DNA of 64,000 nucleotides from Emergomyces orientalis (lineage: Eukaryota; Ascomycota; Eurotiomycetes; Onygenales; Ajellomycetaceae). Made by a program: the position numbers and the translations under genes. This document shows positions 1 to 10,635 of the stretch, piece after piece. The number at the start of each line of letters is the position of its first letter. The stretch's first letter is position 1. The notes under the pieces were generated by a model that was not told where the DNA came from, ran no database searches, and saw nothing but the letters and a program-made list of their open reading frames with translations. The stretch is taken from assembly GCA_002110485.1 (NCBI GenBank), contig MOWL01000045.1, positions 1-64,000 of the forward strand, written 5' to 3'.

Positions 1-3000
1 AATTAGAAGCAAATATCGTGAGCTTTGGCAAATTAGTCCGCAAGGGCTATACGTTCAAGCAATTGGCATATGGAGAAGCTCACTCGATTATTATGACCTC
101 TCCCGATCGAATGGTCAGCTTCACTGCTGTTTTGAATGAGAAAGATATCTATGTCATTGAAAAGCCTCCGCAAATCCGAGATTTGATTCAATTCGCCATG
201 CCTAATGGTGATTTTCGGCCCGTAAATGCTGTGGATGACTCGCTATTGGCTCTGCCATCAATGAATATAAAACCAGTAGAGCTCACGATGCTGCAATGGC
301 ATTTGAAGCTGGGTCATCTTAACCACATGGATATAGCGAAGATGGCCGCGGATCCGCGCATGGGGATGAGGATTAAAGGCTCCAAGGCTCTGCCTTTTTG
401 TAAAACCTGCGTGCAGGCTAAGATGGCTCGTCCTGCTTTTGAGCCCATGATTAGAAAAGTGAAGCCTGCTGCACGATTTATTTATTGATCTTGCGGGCGG
501 TGGGCGTACCTTATTCAATGAGGATGGCGTTCCCACGTATGGGGGGCTGATTATTGGATGAGTATTACGGACGATGCCACGAGATATCGGTGGGCCATTT
601 TAATGGCCACCAAGGGTGAAGCAACGCGAAACTACGGGATTTTATAACAATGATTGAGACCACTGCGCAGCGATGCGTGGGCTCCTTGCACTGGGATGGT
701 GGTGGAGAATTCAAGAGCGATGAATTAAAAGCTTTTTGTAAACAGCGAGGCATTGCCTATGAGACGACTACGCCATATACCCCACAATCAAATGGTCCAG
801 CGGAACGTGCGAACCGCATAATAATCGAAAGAACTAGGAGCTTGCTATTCGATAGCGGGCAGCCTAGGGACCTATGGGGTGAGGCCATGCAGGCTGCCGT
901 TATGTTGATCAAATGTCTCCCACCTCTACGAAGCTTTACGGGTGCAAGGAGGGGTCTCCGCTGACCCCCTTTGAAGCATGGATGGGGGTGCAGCCCACGG
1001 CGAATTGGCTGCATAGATGGGGCTGCAAGGTCTACAAGAAGGATCTGCGAGTTACTAATAAGCTTGCGGATAGAACGGATGGGAAAGAATGGATCTTTGT
1101 GGGTTATCAGGGCCTTCATCAAGTTCGCATATGGGACCCTGATGCACGCAGGTTGGAGATAGCACGAGATGTGGTTTTTGATGAAGCTCTCGTGGAGGAC
1201 GTGTCATTCATTAATGCCGCTCTTCCGGCTCCTCATGAGCCAAATAACATACCGGATGAGCTCGATGTTTTGAATCCTGCGGATGGATGGCAGCACTGTC
1301 TCCTGCGGCGCCTGGCAAGGGAGCGGCCGCACATCATGAAGATGCTTGTCAATGGGGATCTGGAGGAGGCCATTGAGCCTACCTATCTTATAAACAGTGA
1401 TGTTGATCTCCTTAATGAGTCTGACGAGCATGCTAATGATAATGGTGATGAGCCCGTGCTTAGTACCCTTACGGACCGTCCCACGACCTTAGCGGAGGCT
1501 CGACGGAGCCCTGATTGGCATCATTGGCTCGAAGCAATGAGGAAGGAGGTCGATATGTTCAATCAAAAGAAAACATATGTTATTACTGAGCGGTCCCCGG
1601 ATATGGATGTTCTTACGGGTAAATGGGTATATGACCGCAAATTAAATAATAAGGGAGAAACCATCCGCTTTCGCGCACGATGGGTGGTTCGCGGATTCCT
1701 TCAGCAGCGAGGAGTCCATTATACGAAGTCTTACGCTGCCGTTGTCTCTGGTCCTACAACCAGAAGCCTATTCGCGATCTCTACGGCTAGGGGATGGAAA
1801 TCGAAGGCAATTGATTACGTGTCTGCATTCCTTAATGGCGTGCTGCCACAGGAAGAAATGATCTATATGCAGCTCCCGACGGGCAAAACATGGCAGGGGC
1901 AATCTAGTTGGCCTGGTTCGCCAGAGCCTGTATGGGCTGAAGCAAGCTGCGAGGACGTGGTATTTTCTTGCCACTGAGCATCTCACTTCGATTGGTTTCC
2001 GCATATCACCGTATGACGGCGGATTCCTATATCACCCCATCCGTAAGGTGTATTTGACGCTGCACGTTGATGACTGCCGCGTTACGGGGCCCAATGAGCA
2101 TGATATTGACTGGGTTCTCGATGAGATTGCGAAGCGTTTTGACACCAAAAGAATCGACGATGATAAGCCATACTTAGGTATGGAAATTGCGGGCCGTAAT
2201 GGTGATTTACTGGTCACGCAAACACGCTATATTGATGAGATCCTTGATGATTTTGGCATGACTGCAATCAATCCGGCACCAACCCCCATGAATGCTGGCA
2301 CAAAGCTCCAGTTCTCGCCGGATGAGGATAAGGGCCTTGATGATGATTTTACGGCTACGCGATATCGTCAAGGGCTTGGGTCTCTTCAATATCTGGTTAC
2401 AAGCACCAGACCGGATATAATGTTCGCGGTAAATTATTTATCGCGATTCAATTCTCGCCCAAATAAGGAGTGCTGGGCTGCTTTGAAGCATGTTCTCCGC
2501 TATATGAAGAAGACTAGGACTACGGGCATTCTGTATAAGAGGAATATAGGGGACGAAGGGCTGGCTCCATGGCCTACGCGGATTCAGATTGGGCGGGTGC
2601 AGACCCCCAATATAAATCGACTACGGGCTATATTATAATGATCAATGGAGCTCCCGTATCATGGCGTTCGCAGCGGCAGATCTCTACGGCGAAGTCCACA
2701 ACTGAAGCTGAGTATATTGCTGCTAGCGAAGCTGCGTGCGAGCTGATTTGGCTTAAAGATATGCTGCATGATGCGGGACTGCTTGAGAATGCGGATGGCT
2801 ATGTTCTTTCCAATAATCTGCATATTGATAATAAAGGTGCCATTGATCTAGCTAACGGCGAGTCTTTAACTAAGCGCTCGAGGCATATTGAAGTCCGCTA
2901 CCATATATTACGCGATCTAGTGGCTAAAAAGGAGCTCCTTATTCGGCACGTCAGCTCAACGGAGAATAAGGCGGATGGTTTTACGAAGGCGCTGCCTAGG

Positions 3001-3060
3001 CCCGCATTCAATGCTTTTGTGGCTAATCTTGGCTTGATTGGTTCGGGGGGATCTGCTTAA
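1..3060 (+). pseudogene. copia gag-pol remnant (pre-integrase to RNase H)
   Basis: The reading frame is broken into pieces at about 18-488, 650-964, 913-1977, 2048-2638 and 2569-3060. The first piece has the integrase zinc-binding pattern: WHLKLGHLN (two His), then CKTC. The 650-960 piece has the integrase core with HWDGGGEF and TPQSNGPAERAN. The 1650-2560 stretch is reverse transcriptase with the LHVDDC catalytic motif near 2060. The last piece is RNase H with YADSDWAG and a TTEAEY motif, ending in TAA at 3058-3060. Frameshifts near 479, 540-650, 910-960, 1885 and 2565 are inferred by comparison with the intact copia polyprotein of this window. No function is expected. Confidence 0.9.
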
Positions 3061-3150
3061 TGGATTTAACTAAAAGTTTTGTACTTAGCTGCTATTTTGA
3101 TTTTTGATGCCTATGGCGTGGCCTGTGTGCGTGCTCCTGGGGCGCCCTAG

Positions 3151-3160
3151 CATGGGGGGG
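3151..3160 (+). other. Polypurine tract of the copia remnant
   Basis: CATGGGGGGG lies directly against the start of the 3' LTR, the normal place for the plus-strand primer of an LTR retrotransposon. The intact copia element has the equivalent G run next to its 3' LTR. Confidence 0.75.
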
Positions 3161-3317
3161 TGTTAGGTGATACTAGGGCTACCCGGTCACATGCCCCACA
3201 CACCACATATATATTTTAGCTAGTTAGGTAGTTCAATATGATAGGCTTGATGCACTCTATGATTAAAAATCAATCTCGTCATGTGCATCTCGAAGCCCTA
3301 ATCCCAACTAACCCACA
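3161..3317 (+). repeat. 3' LTR of the copia remnant
   Basis: About 157 bp starting TGTTAGG after a polypurine tract and ending near CCCACA. The right end is uncertain by a few bases because the partner LTR is outside the window. The start and the short size fit copia LTRs; the other copia element here has 102-bp LTRs. Confidence 0.7.
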
Positions 3318-3328
3318 GAGGAAGAAAT

Positions 3329-3861
3329 GTGGATGAATCTCTCCCTTTAACTACGGCTAAGTATCCTTCGTCGAAGCACAAGGTCATGGCGGCGAGTGTG
3401 GATAATGCTCGTCAACAATTGCCTCCAGAGGCGCATTCAATCAACGGCCACCAAGACCTGGCACCGCCTGCTCCTGGTGTATTTGCAACATTCGGGAAGC
3501 TGAAGAGTCTCTGCAGAAGCATGCTGTATCTCATGGATATGGTGTCAACCGCCAGCGATCGAAGAATAAGAATGGGATATTTTTAGGCTGTTACTTTAAA
3601 TGCAGCCGCTCTGGGAACCCGCGACCTTCAGCTACCCCTAATCGTATGCGGAAGCAAACTTCAAGTCGCTGCATTGAATGTCCTTTCTCTGTCCACGTTG
3701 GCTACAAAAAGTCATTGGATCTGTGGACGCTTCGTGTACATGTACGAGATGGACTGCATTGGGGATTTTGGCAATTAATTTTACAGCGTTGGTCGAACCC
3801 ACTTAAAATTTCAGTGCTGTGTGTCATATTGATGAAAGTGACTTTCAAGTTAGAAACATAA
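3329..3861 (+). pseudogene. Mutator-like (MULE) transposase N-terminal remnant
   Basis: Two frames read in succession give one recognisable domain. The frame from 3329 ends in FATFGKLKSL and the next frame (from about 3505) continues QKHAVSHGYGVNRQRSKN, then YFKCSRSG and, near 3660-3760, CIECPF and LWTLRV. This is the order of the FAR1-like DNA-binding domain found at the N-terminus of fungal MULE transposases, with Cys residues of the zinc-binding motif visible. A one-base frameshift near 3500 breaks it. The catalytic DDE part is absent; the sequence loses similarity after about 3790. It lies 12 bp after the copia LTR. The family call rests on memory of the domain pattern. Confidence 0.55.
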
Positions 3862-3945
3862 CCTTACTTCAGGGTCATGGTACTTCACCGCTAGTCACTA
3901 TCTGAATTAGATAAAAGAAATGAAGAGGTATTATTCTGACTTGTT

Positions 3946-4962
3946 CTAACTATCACTTAGTCCTAGCCTTGTCCTTATTCTTTGCGTGGTTTGCTCTCGA
4001 TTCCTCAGTCTCTCATAAGGACGCTGCCTCACCTCTTCCTGGTTGTCTTCAATTAGGTGCTTGCTGACCTTAACCACTGCTGGGAAACCATCTATCCAAG
4101 ATGGCATTCTGTTACAAAAGCACTTTGGTCTATGGAATAATTTGCAGCTTGCAGGGCGATCAAAGGAAACCCCACGCAGCTCCCACTCCTGATCACGACC
4201 AGGCACTTCGGGCCATTCGACGTAAGATATATTCTGTCGTTCAACCCTAATAGCTGACTGGACCGTATATGGGAGCTGAAGGCCGCGCACGTCCTCCGGT
4301 GAAGCGATCCTTGAATGACTTGAAATGGTACCAAGCGCCGTCAATAGGTTTCCCAGTGGGAACAGTGTTGAAGGCAAGGGTCCTGACCGTCCAAACGGAG
4401 AGTTCCCCTGCCAGATGTCTTCAAGTAACCCGGCCGCTGCTTCCATTTCCCCCTCCTGCACAAATCTCAGAGAAAAAGTGATTGCTACCGGAATGAGCAA
4501 TTCCTCGAGATTCCTCAATCGAAATGTGTGCCACACAAACTTGAAAACCACCAGAGCCGTCTCCGTCATCACAACAGTCGTGTCAACAACAAAAACCAGC
4601 TGTCGAAAAAGCTTCAGACAATTGTAGTTCTGGGTTGTAGATGGGTGTGGTTTGTGGTCTGGAGGGGTGGCTGACTGTTCCAAAAGCCTGGAATAATCGT
4701 AGCCCAGCGCATCGCCCCATTCGTTCTTGTATACAGATGCCATGATCCGAGATTCATTATCTTGAAACAAAGCGTAGAAATGTCGGCAGGTCCTGACTGT
4801 CAGGAACAGCGTAAAGAGATCCAGCATATGCTCAAGCACCATGATCATGACTTCAGGCGGGAGTGTGGGCGTGGTGGATGGGGGGACTTCAGAGGAACCA
4901 CGCAGGAAGTGTCGCAGGGTGGCTATCATCCTGAAGATGAAACTCTTCAAGTTGAGATGCAA
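3946..4962 (-). CDS. F-box domain protein
   Basis: A single open frame of 338 codons. Residues about 31-70 read TLPPEVMIMVLEHM, then FLTVRTCRHFYALF, the pattern of an F-box (Leu-Pro start, hydrophobic helix, conserved Cys-Arg-x-Phe). F-box proteins bring substrates to SCF ubiquitin ligases through Skp1. The remainder has no repeats I recognise, so the substrate is unknown. The first Met (4962) is followed by another at residue 12 (MIATLRHFL), which could be the true start. The C-terminal end is Arg-rich. It is flanked on the left by transposon remnants and has no clear partner gene. Confidence 0.75.
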   Translation of the reverse strand: MHLNLKSFIFRMIATLRHFLRGSSEVPPSTTPTLPPEVMIMVLEHMLDLFTLFLTVRTCRHFYALFQDNESRIMASVYKNEWGDALGYDYSRLLEQSATPPDHKPHPSTTQNYNCLKLFRQLVFVVDTTVVMTETALVVFKFVWHTFRLRNLEELLIPVAITFSLRFVQEGEMEAAAGLLEDIWQGNSPFGRSGPLPSTLFPLGNLLTALGTISSHSRIASPEDVRGLQLPYTVQSAIRVERQNISYVEWPEVPGRDQEWELRGVSFDRPASCKLFHRPKCFCNRMPSWIDGFPAVVKVSKHLIEDNQEEVRQRPYERLRNREQTTQRIRTRLGLSDS

Positions 4963-5928
4963 GAGACAACCACAATCAACGGGTTAAATAATGCCGATAT
5001 AGGTAGAAGGCAGAGACACAACATGTAGTAGCGAAATAAAAGCAAAAGGAACCAAGACATTATTCCCTTTTTGAGGTTGTTAACGCCGAATGAGGCTTTG
5101 CGCAGCATAGCCACCGCCTTTTACCCATAACGTCATATGACTAAATATTGCCAGGGAATAAGGTTTGCTCACACAAGGAATATTAGTCCTACTGCTAATC
5201 AACTCTGCCATCCAAATCCTCGAGTCATCCCAGTCTTGGCTGCAAGTCCTCAAAAATACAGAGGTTTTATCTAGTACCAAGAATACTGTGGAGGAACAGC
5301 AGAACTAAAGTGTATAAATAACTATTAGCTTGCTCTGCTGAGAAAGTAAGAAATTCTCTTGGCATTGGCCTTCCCTCCGTGGGTCCAGTCGTGGCGTGCA
5401 GAGATTGGTGGATCAAACAGTCAGCGTCGTTGTTTCGTGCGTTGGCCTCATTCGATGTGGGTGCTCGCTGGTCTAGGATAGGTTCTGGAATGCATGAGTT
5501 TTGTCTTATGTATACGTGGACCTTGGGCCCGTTGGTCCCACGGTTGCAGGCCCTAGGGCCCACAGCTTCACAAGGCTGTGAACTAACGTCCACACTGGTT
5601 CATGGACTGAAAGACGGACGGTCAATTTTACAGGCATCTAGATTTAGAGATTTGCGGGTGACATGTTACCATGCCACGCTTTCACAAGGAGTTGGCAATT
5701 ATTTGCTTACTAAACCTAAGTTGTAATTTACAACAAACTAAAAAACACTCTACATGAGTTTGTTCTATGACAAGGAATTTAGGTAGGGCACGTGGCGCAT
5801 AGCCACCTCCGAGGCGGCTGTTTGTAGCTGACCCACTAGTCACGTGAGGGGCCAGGTTACCCAAACAAGGGGGGTAAGCATGTCATTCTCCATCTTCTAT
5901 CCAACACAACAGATGATTTGCCAGCAGT
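4963..5928. other. Intergenic region, nothing recognised
   Basis: 966 bp between the F-box gene start and the zinc-finger gene start. Only short, unconvincing open frames occur on either strand. As both genes start at its edges it should hold two divergent promoters, but I see no clear TATA box or motif array. Confidence 0.5.
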
Positions 5929-7203
5929 ATGGGTAAGTACCATCGATCTCTTTATGATTTGATCTCTAACAGTTATTGCAGAGTGGAACTTCATCATAAT
6001 CTCGCCAGCCAAGCCGCCAGAAACCCTCTCGCATAGAGAGAGCCGTGAACTGTGCAAAACGATCGAGTGGATACACGCGCGGTTGGTTATTACAGAAGAC
6101 ATCATCAGCACTCTGGGAGGAGGCCATTATTTGGATGAGGCATTCGGCGGTCGCATATGCAGCTTAAGGGACATAAAACGGCGCCTACGACCATATCACG
6201 AACATGACCGACACGAGTCTCGGCCACACCCGCACAAATGCCCTGCTGCACGATGTCAGCGCCAGTTTAAGACTGCCGATAACCTGCCACGGCATATCCG
6301 AAATACGGCTGATCTTAGCCACCGGTTTGACCAAGACATACTTGACGGGAGATACTGTTTTCAGTGTGGCAAAGAGTTCACTTCAGCCAAATCTCTTTGG
6401 TTGCACGAGAAGAATGATCATTTAGAATCGAGCCGCTCCAGGATTGATGCTTTTAGGCAATTTCGCAGTGCTTGTGAGTCCATTGCTCGTTCGAATTGCA
6501 TTGACACTAACAGAGACAAGTGTCTCACGTCGAACTACCAGCTACAACACACCAGCCAACTGGCTGCCCGTCAAAGAAGAGGAAACTTGGTGACGGTGAA
6601 AGAGGCGCTACATCAGGGAACTTTCGGAATCAACTCCAGAAACAATCAGATTGGTCGAACAGATCCTCTGGCAGAAACGCCGTCAACTTTATTGGAAAGC
6701 AGAATGAGCAGTGCATATCCGAACAGCTTTTTGACCCGCAACCGGTCGTTGAAGGGACTGCGGCCGGCAAATCTGGCGACCATCCCATTCACAACGTCAT
6801 GCAGCCCTCGTCTACCGGCTCCGACAGATCCGCCTTCGATTACAATATCGATTCAGCTCACTCCTCGTCTATCGGCCCCAGCCGATACATCTTGGACTAT
6901 AGTGCCGATTTCTTGCATAATCCCAGCTCAACTCAGTCGTCGTCTGTCGGTCCCAGCCGGCCCATATTCGATTACAGTGTCGATTCTTTGACCAATCCCT
7001 GCTCGGCTCAGTCGTCGTCTATCGGCGGCAACCGATCCATCTTCGACTATAGCGTCAATTTACTACTCGACCTGCAAGCGGCCCAGCAACATGCTACATT
7101 TGATTACAGTGTTGATCCCTTGGCCGATTCATACTTAGCTCAGCCATCATCTACTTGCTCTGCTGGGCAGTATCCCCATTTTGAAGGGCCTCATCCACCC
7201 TGA
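5929..7203 (+). CDS. C2H2 zinc-finger protein with repeat-rich C-terminus (three exons)
   Basis: Model: exons 5929-5932, 5982-6473 and 6521-7203, 392 aa. Exon 1 is only ATGG before GTAAGT; the first intron ends TTGCAG and the second runs GTGAGT, CTAAC, AAG. The model gives a protein starting MEWNFIII. Residues about 88-115 form an imperfect finger, and residues 127-148 a canonical C2H2 finger (FQCGKEF then HEKNDH). Exon 3 opens with a basic nuclear-signal-like KKRKLG, then four imperfect repeats of about 24-30 residues with a core such as IFDYSVDSL. A nuclear, DNA- or RNA-binding role is inferred; the family is not one I can name. An alternative ATG at 5880 leads to a stop after splicing, which favours 5929. 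Confidence 0.65.
6830..7150 (+). repeat. Imperfect coding repeats in the zinc-finger gene
   Basis: Four diverged tandem units with a core encoding F-D-Y-S-V/A-D, preceded by SSxG-R stretches. They are in frame with exon 3 of the zinc-finger gene. This periodicity supports the reading frame chosen for exon 3 over the overlapping frame that runs on from exon 2. Confidence 0.6.
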
Positions 7204-7436
7204 CACTACTGTTGTCCCAGCCAAGGGGAGAGGAAGCTACGAACTGTGGTTAACAAGGACTTGGAACCAATCATAATTAGAACTCATTCAGATCCCATTG
7301 CCAAAACACTTGCCCTGTCTATTTCAGATGCACCATTTTCCCTTCCTGTACCTATGCCTGCAGTGTTAATATATCCTAATAATTCCCTGTATGTAAAGTG
7401 TGTTGAGTGGGCAAGCTTCAAAAGGCCCCGACCATA

Positions 7437-7835
7437 TCACGTCCAATTGTAATTTGTCCGACGGTAGTTCAGTTGATATAGGTCTATCTTCTTGCCCTTC
7501 GACTTTGGGAACCGGTTCGCTAGCCAACCGTTGCACATGATCCTAGAAAACACATTAATAACCGACATTGGATCTAGGCTTAGGACTTTCACATACACAT
7601 CACCGCCATTGGCGCTGACAGCCTTCGTTCGCCCAAGCTCTTTCCCCCGGCCGCCTGTATCGTATTCCCATTCCCAACACGAAGTATCGTCACCGAGGAG
7701 GTGAAAGCAGGTCACGGCAATGACCTCTGTCTTCTCTGATAGCCTCTCCCACTGGGGCGAGCGCTCGATTGCGGACTTCTCAATCACGGAATTGACAATA
7801 TGATCACACAATATGCAACTGAAGTCGGAGCTCAT
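7437..7835 (-). CDS. Hypothetical protein, possibly downstream part of a split gene
   Basis: 132 codons, no family recognised. The residues around 45-90 are mixed hydrophobic and acidic (TEVIAVTCFHLL, CWEWEYDTGGRGKEL) and look like a folded domain rather than random frame. It starts within 4 bp of the end of the next upstream minus-strand frame (7832-8230), so the two may be exons or frameshifted halves of one gene. I could not find a convincing intron that joins them. Confidence 0.35.
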   Translation of the reverse strand: MSSDFSCILCDHIVNSVIEKSAIERSPQWERLSEKTEVIAVTCFHLLGDDTSCWEWEYDTGGRGKELGRTKAVSANGGDVYVKVLSLDPMSVINVFSRIMCNGWLANRFPKSKGKKIDLYQLNYRRTNYNWT

Positions 7836-8230
7836 TGCGGCAAGGAAATGACGAACGGGCTACATCTGTCAGTCAGGTGGAAGAATTTGGCGGTGGAGAT
7901 CCTCACCCTGTTCTCTATAGCCTCCTCCATAGAATCAGTATTGGCGGCGCTCTTGAATATAACATATCCATCCGAGTTAAAAGCCTCAAGCACTCTATCA
8001 CCCTCCTGCTGGAGGTCCAGCGTGGCACCAGATGCTGTCTCAACCTTGGTTTCCATGTTAACGTGGACGTGATCCCGCGCCATCAGGCGCGGGGCATCGC
8101 GGATTGTCAACTGCGCCGGATTATGAGGGGAAGTCCACGTGATTGTCAAACTTGGCAACATCGGCTGTGGGGCCCATCCCCACAATGACAAATTCCAACC
8201 TTCCCGAAAGACTGGTTTTACTGCCATCAT
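7832..8230 (-). CDS. Hypothetical protein, possibly upstream part of a split gene
   Basis: 132 codons, no recognised domain. The second half (DHVHVNMETKVETASG, then GDRVLEAFNSDGYVIF) has the composition of a real protein. It abuts the 7437-7835 frame on the same strand with a 4-bp overlap and a different phase. Either an unseen intron or a frameshift may separate them. The true start could lie further upstream. Confidence 0.35.
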   Translation of the reverse strand: MMAVKPVFREGWNLSLWGWAPQPMLPSLTITWTSPHNPAQLTIRDAPRLMARDHVHVNMETKVETASGATLDLQQEGDRVLEAFNSDGYVIFKSAANTDSMEEAIENRVRISTAKFFHLTDRCSPFVISLPQ

Positions 8231-8685
8231 CTTGAGCTAATTCCGACACCACATGTAAAGGCATATACAACGGAAGGAGAAAAACGAAGGAAGGAGAAAA
8301 ACGAAAGAAAGAAAAAAAAGCTTTTCCTGCAAGCGACTTTCGGCAGGCGATCTTCCTTTTAAAATCAGGAATTCCCGCCAACAACTCTTGAGGCCTGCTT
8401 TCATTTGACAGCCTTGCGCAAGGCTGCTGGTTGCCTGAGAGGCTCTTGCATACACCGCTCGTTCCGCTGCATCACACGGCCTACTCTAATTGGTAGCCAA
8501 GGCAAATCTCCGGTGGCTAGCCCTGCAATCGGAAACTGTGTTTAAATTAGGGAATTCTAAATTGGACAATTTACAACGAGGGAGCGGCACGGATGGCCAA
8601 CTATATACCTCCCACTGGCAGGAAGAGAAACAGGAAGGATGGAAGAATGAGTAAGCTAGGCTGGGTTGCAATGTGGTATGTAATA
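8231..8685. other. Intergenic region with a purine-rich tract
   Basis: About 455 bp. 8270-8320 is a purine-rich (GAAGGAGAAAAACGA-type) stretch with two near copies of a 20-bp unit. No gene is visible. Confidence 0.45.
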
Positions 8686-9892
8686 CTAAAAGCAGAAGCA
8701 GAAATTGATATTGAAAAGCCTTCCAATCCGCTGCATGGCGCCTATCTCCTTACTCGTGTCGGCGATATAAGACCTAAACACGAACAGCTCTTCGATCGTA
8801 AACATTACACTCCGCGAATACATTTCGTACTTCGGGGAGGACGGTGTGTGGCGCCTGAGGCAGTCAGTCAACCACGGGAGCTCTCTGGTAGAGAGAAACA
8901 AGAATGGCAACGCCGGTCCCTTTTTTAACTCGTCGCGATACGCTTGATAGCCGACAACGCTCGACAGCTGCGGTGGGATCATCTTCCCGTCATACCCACC
9001 ACGCTTCAAACCGTAGAATATCGCAGTCGACCCGTGAAAGTTTCGACGTTCGTATAAGCACTTTTGATCGCCCGTTAAAAAAGAACCCCTGAGCAAGAAG
9101 GCGGTATTGATGCTTACCACGGCAAGTTCGACTAACACAGGACCGTGCTTTGAGTCAACTTCAAGACAGTCCGCAACATCTTCACATCGATGATTCCAAG
9201 AACGACCCAAGGAACGGAGCCACTTGTGGAGGCCCTCGCCCTCCATGAACACGAGGGCATAATCGTCGCGGAAGGACCTCAGGTCGTTTTCTGTGATTAA
9301 ACCGGCCAGTGTTCCAGGCAACATGTGGCTAATGCCGCGGAAAAGTGAGGTATCGGTTCGAAACTCGGCCATCTCATCGTTCTCCCGTTGTTGGTGATAG
9401 GTCCGCCGAAAGCGGATATCCAGAAGCTTCAATATGTCCGGGGTCAGGTCATAGGTTGGGAGATCACACAGAGGGCCAACGATGAAGCCGATATTCAGAT
9501 CGCAGGTCACAGGCGGTCCGTTCAGTGATTCGATGCCGCTCAATATTACCGTGCGTGCAAAAGGGTTTACTTCAGAGATGATCTTCCCTCAAAGTTAGCA
9601 CACAATGTAAACAAAGCACCCGGCTTCGGCTTACCTCTAGAAGGTCGTTCTTGACCTTCTGCGCCTCTGAACATCGTTGAAGGCGGTAGTAGAGCCGAGC
9701 GCTGAGCATTTCATGGTACAAAAAGAACATATCCACCAAATGCGTGTCGCGCCCAGTTGCTTTCAGAACCCATTCTGCAAACGGAACTTCCAGAAATGCT
9801 GACCAGCTTGCTTCATCAATTGCCCTGGCTACACTCTGGGTATCAGCCGTTTCAACCCCCGCTAGTGGGTTTGCCTCGCAGGACAAATCCAT
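8686..9892 (-). CDS. Hypothetical protein, two exons (384 aa)
   Basis: Model: exon 1 9892-9635, intron 9634-9583 (GTAAGC, GCTAAC branch site, AAG acceptor), exon 2 9582-8686. Splicing keeps the frame: ...KNDLLE then IISEVNPFARTV. The product starts MDLSCEANPL. No domain was recognised; there is no obvious signal peptide or membrane segment. Exon 2 is rich in bulky hydrophobic residues and looks like a soluble folded protein. The frame is also open upstream of 9892 through a minisatellite to 10321, but that part is low-complexity and is more likely 5' leader. Confidence 0.55.
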
Positions 9893-10086
9893 AACTGATA
9901 TGCGCTGCTGTAACCTGTGCTCAAATGTGATGAACGGGTGGCAGCAGAAATTGTCGTGGAATCTGACAGCCGATGAGGAGTTGATTTTGAATGAGATCGG
10001 ATCCTTGGTGGACGAAACACAGTGATTGCGGTCCCGATAGATATGTATATACTTCTGGTAGCCATAACGAGCAATCGCCACCCCTC

Positions 10087-10265
10087 GAACGCTCAGACCA
10101 TCCACGATCAGGGATGTGAGACTATCGATGTATGCTCCAACGCCAAGACCACTCCCAATCAGGACTGTCAGACTAGTCATGCACGCTCCAACGCCAAGAC
10201 CACTCCCAATCAGGACCGTCAGACCAGCCATGCACGCTCCAACGCCAAGACTACCCCCAATCGGG
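10087..10265. repeat. 51-bp minisatellite
   Basis: About three and a half units built on GCTCCAACGCCAAGACCAC with CCCAATCAGGA and GTCAGAC blocks; the last two full units differ by only a few bases. Because 51 is a multiple of three, both strands stay open across it. It lies upstream of the minus-strand gene ending at 8686 and of the plus-strand DUF2841 gene. Confidence 0.8.
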
Positions 10266-10635
10266 AAATAGCAGGCCAGGGTATGAGTGTGATCAATTCG
10301 TGTGGCGGAGCTCAACGCCAAAGGTCATACCTGGTGGTAAATAAGTATAGGGGTAACAGCGACTTGATTGACTCGTGGAACCTCGTAATGTAGTGTGTCT
10401 GGCCGCCTAGCTCGTCCAGTAAGATGGGCTTGACGGAATGACCGAGACAGAACATAAAAGAATACCTGGTACCCCCGGGAATGTCTGCTGTTATGCGCCC
10501 AGTTATCGCTCCTACCCCTATTTTTCCTTCTGAAATTTTTATTCTTAGATGCACATTTATTGCTTCGAATTACTTTCCATCATCACTTGTCTCGGAATCC
10601 TGGGTTGCTCTGTGTGTCTTGAAAACAACATCACA

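Larger units (their letters stand above)
1..3317 (+). mobile_element. Degenerate Ty1/copia retrotransposon, 3' part with 3' LTR
   Basis: This is the 3' portion of a Ty1/copia element cut by the left edge of the window; its 5' LTR, gag and protease lie outside. It shows GAG-pre-integrase, integrase, reverse transcriptase and RNase H segments in copia order, then a polypurine tract and an LTR beginning TGTTAGG. Coding segments are clearly related to the intact element at 38110-43254, but the protein has diverged and the LTR sequence is different, so it is another family of the same clade. Several frameshifts make it inactive. Confidence 0.92.

Noticed and set aside
10022..10393. Plus-strand 123-codon frame over the 51-bp minisatellite
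   Set aside because: Its length comes from the repeat period, and the same DNA is open on the other strand.
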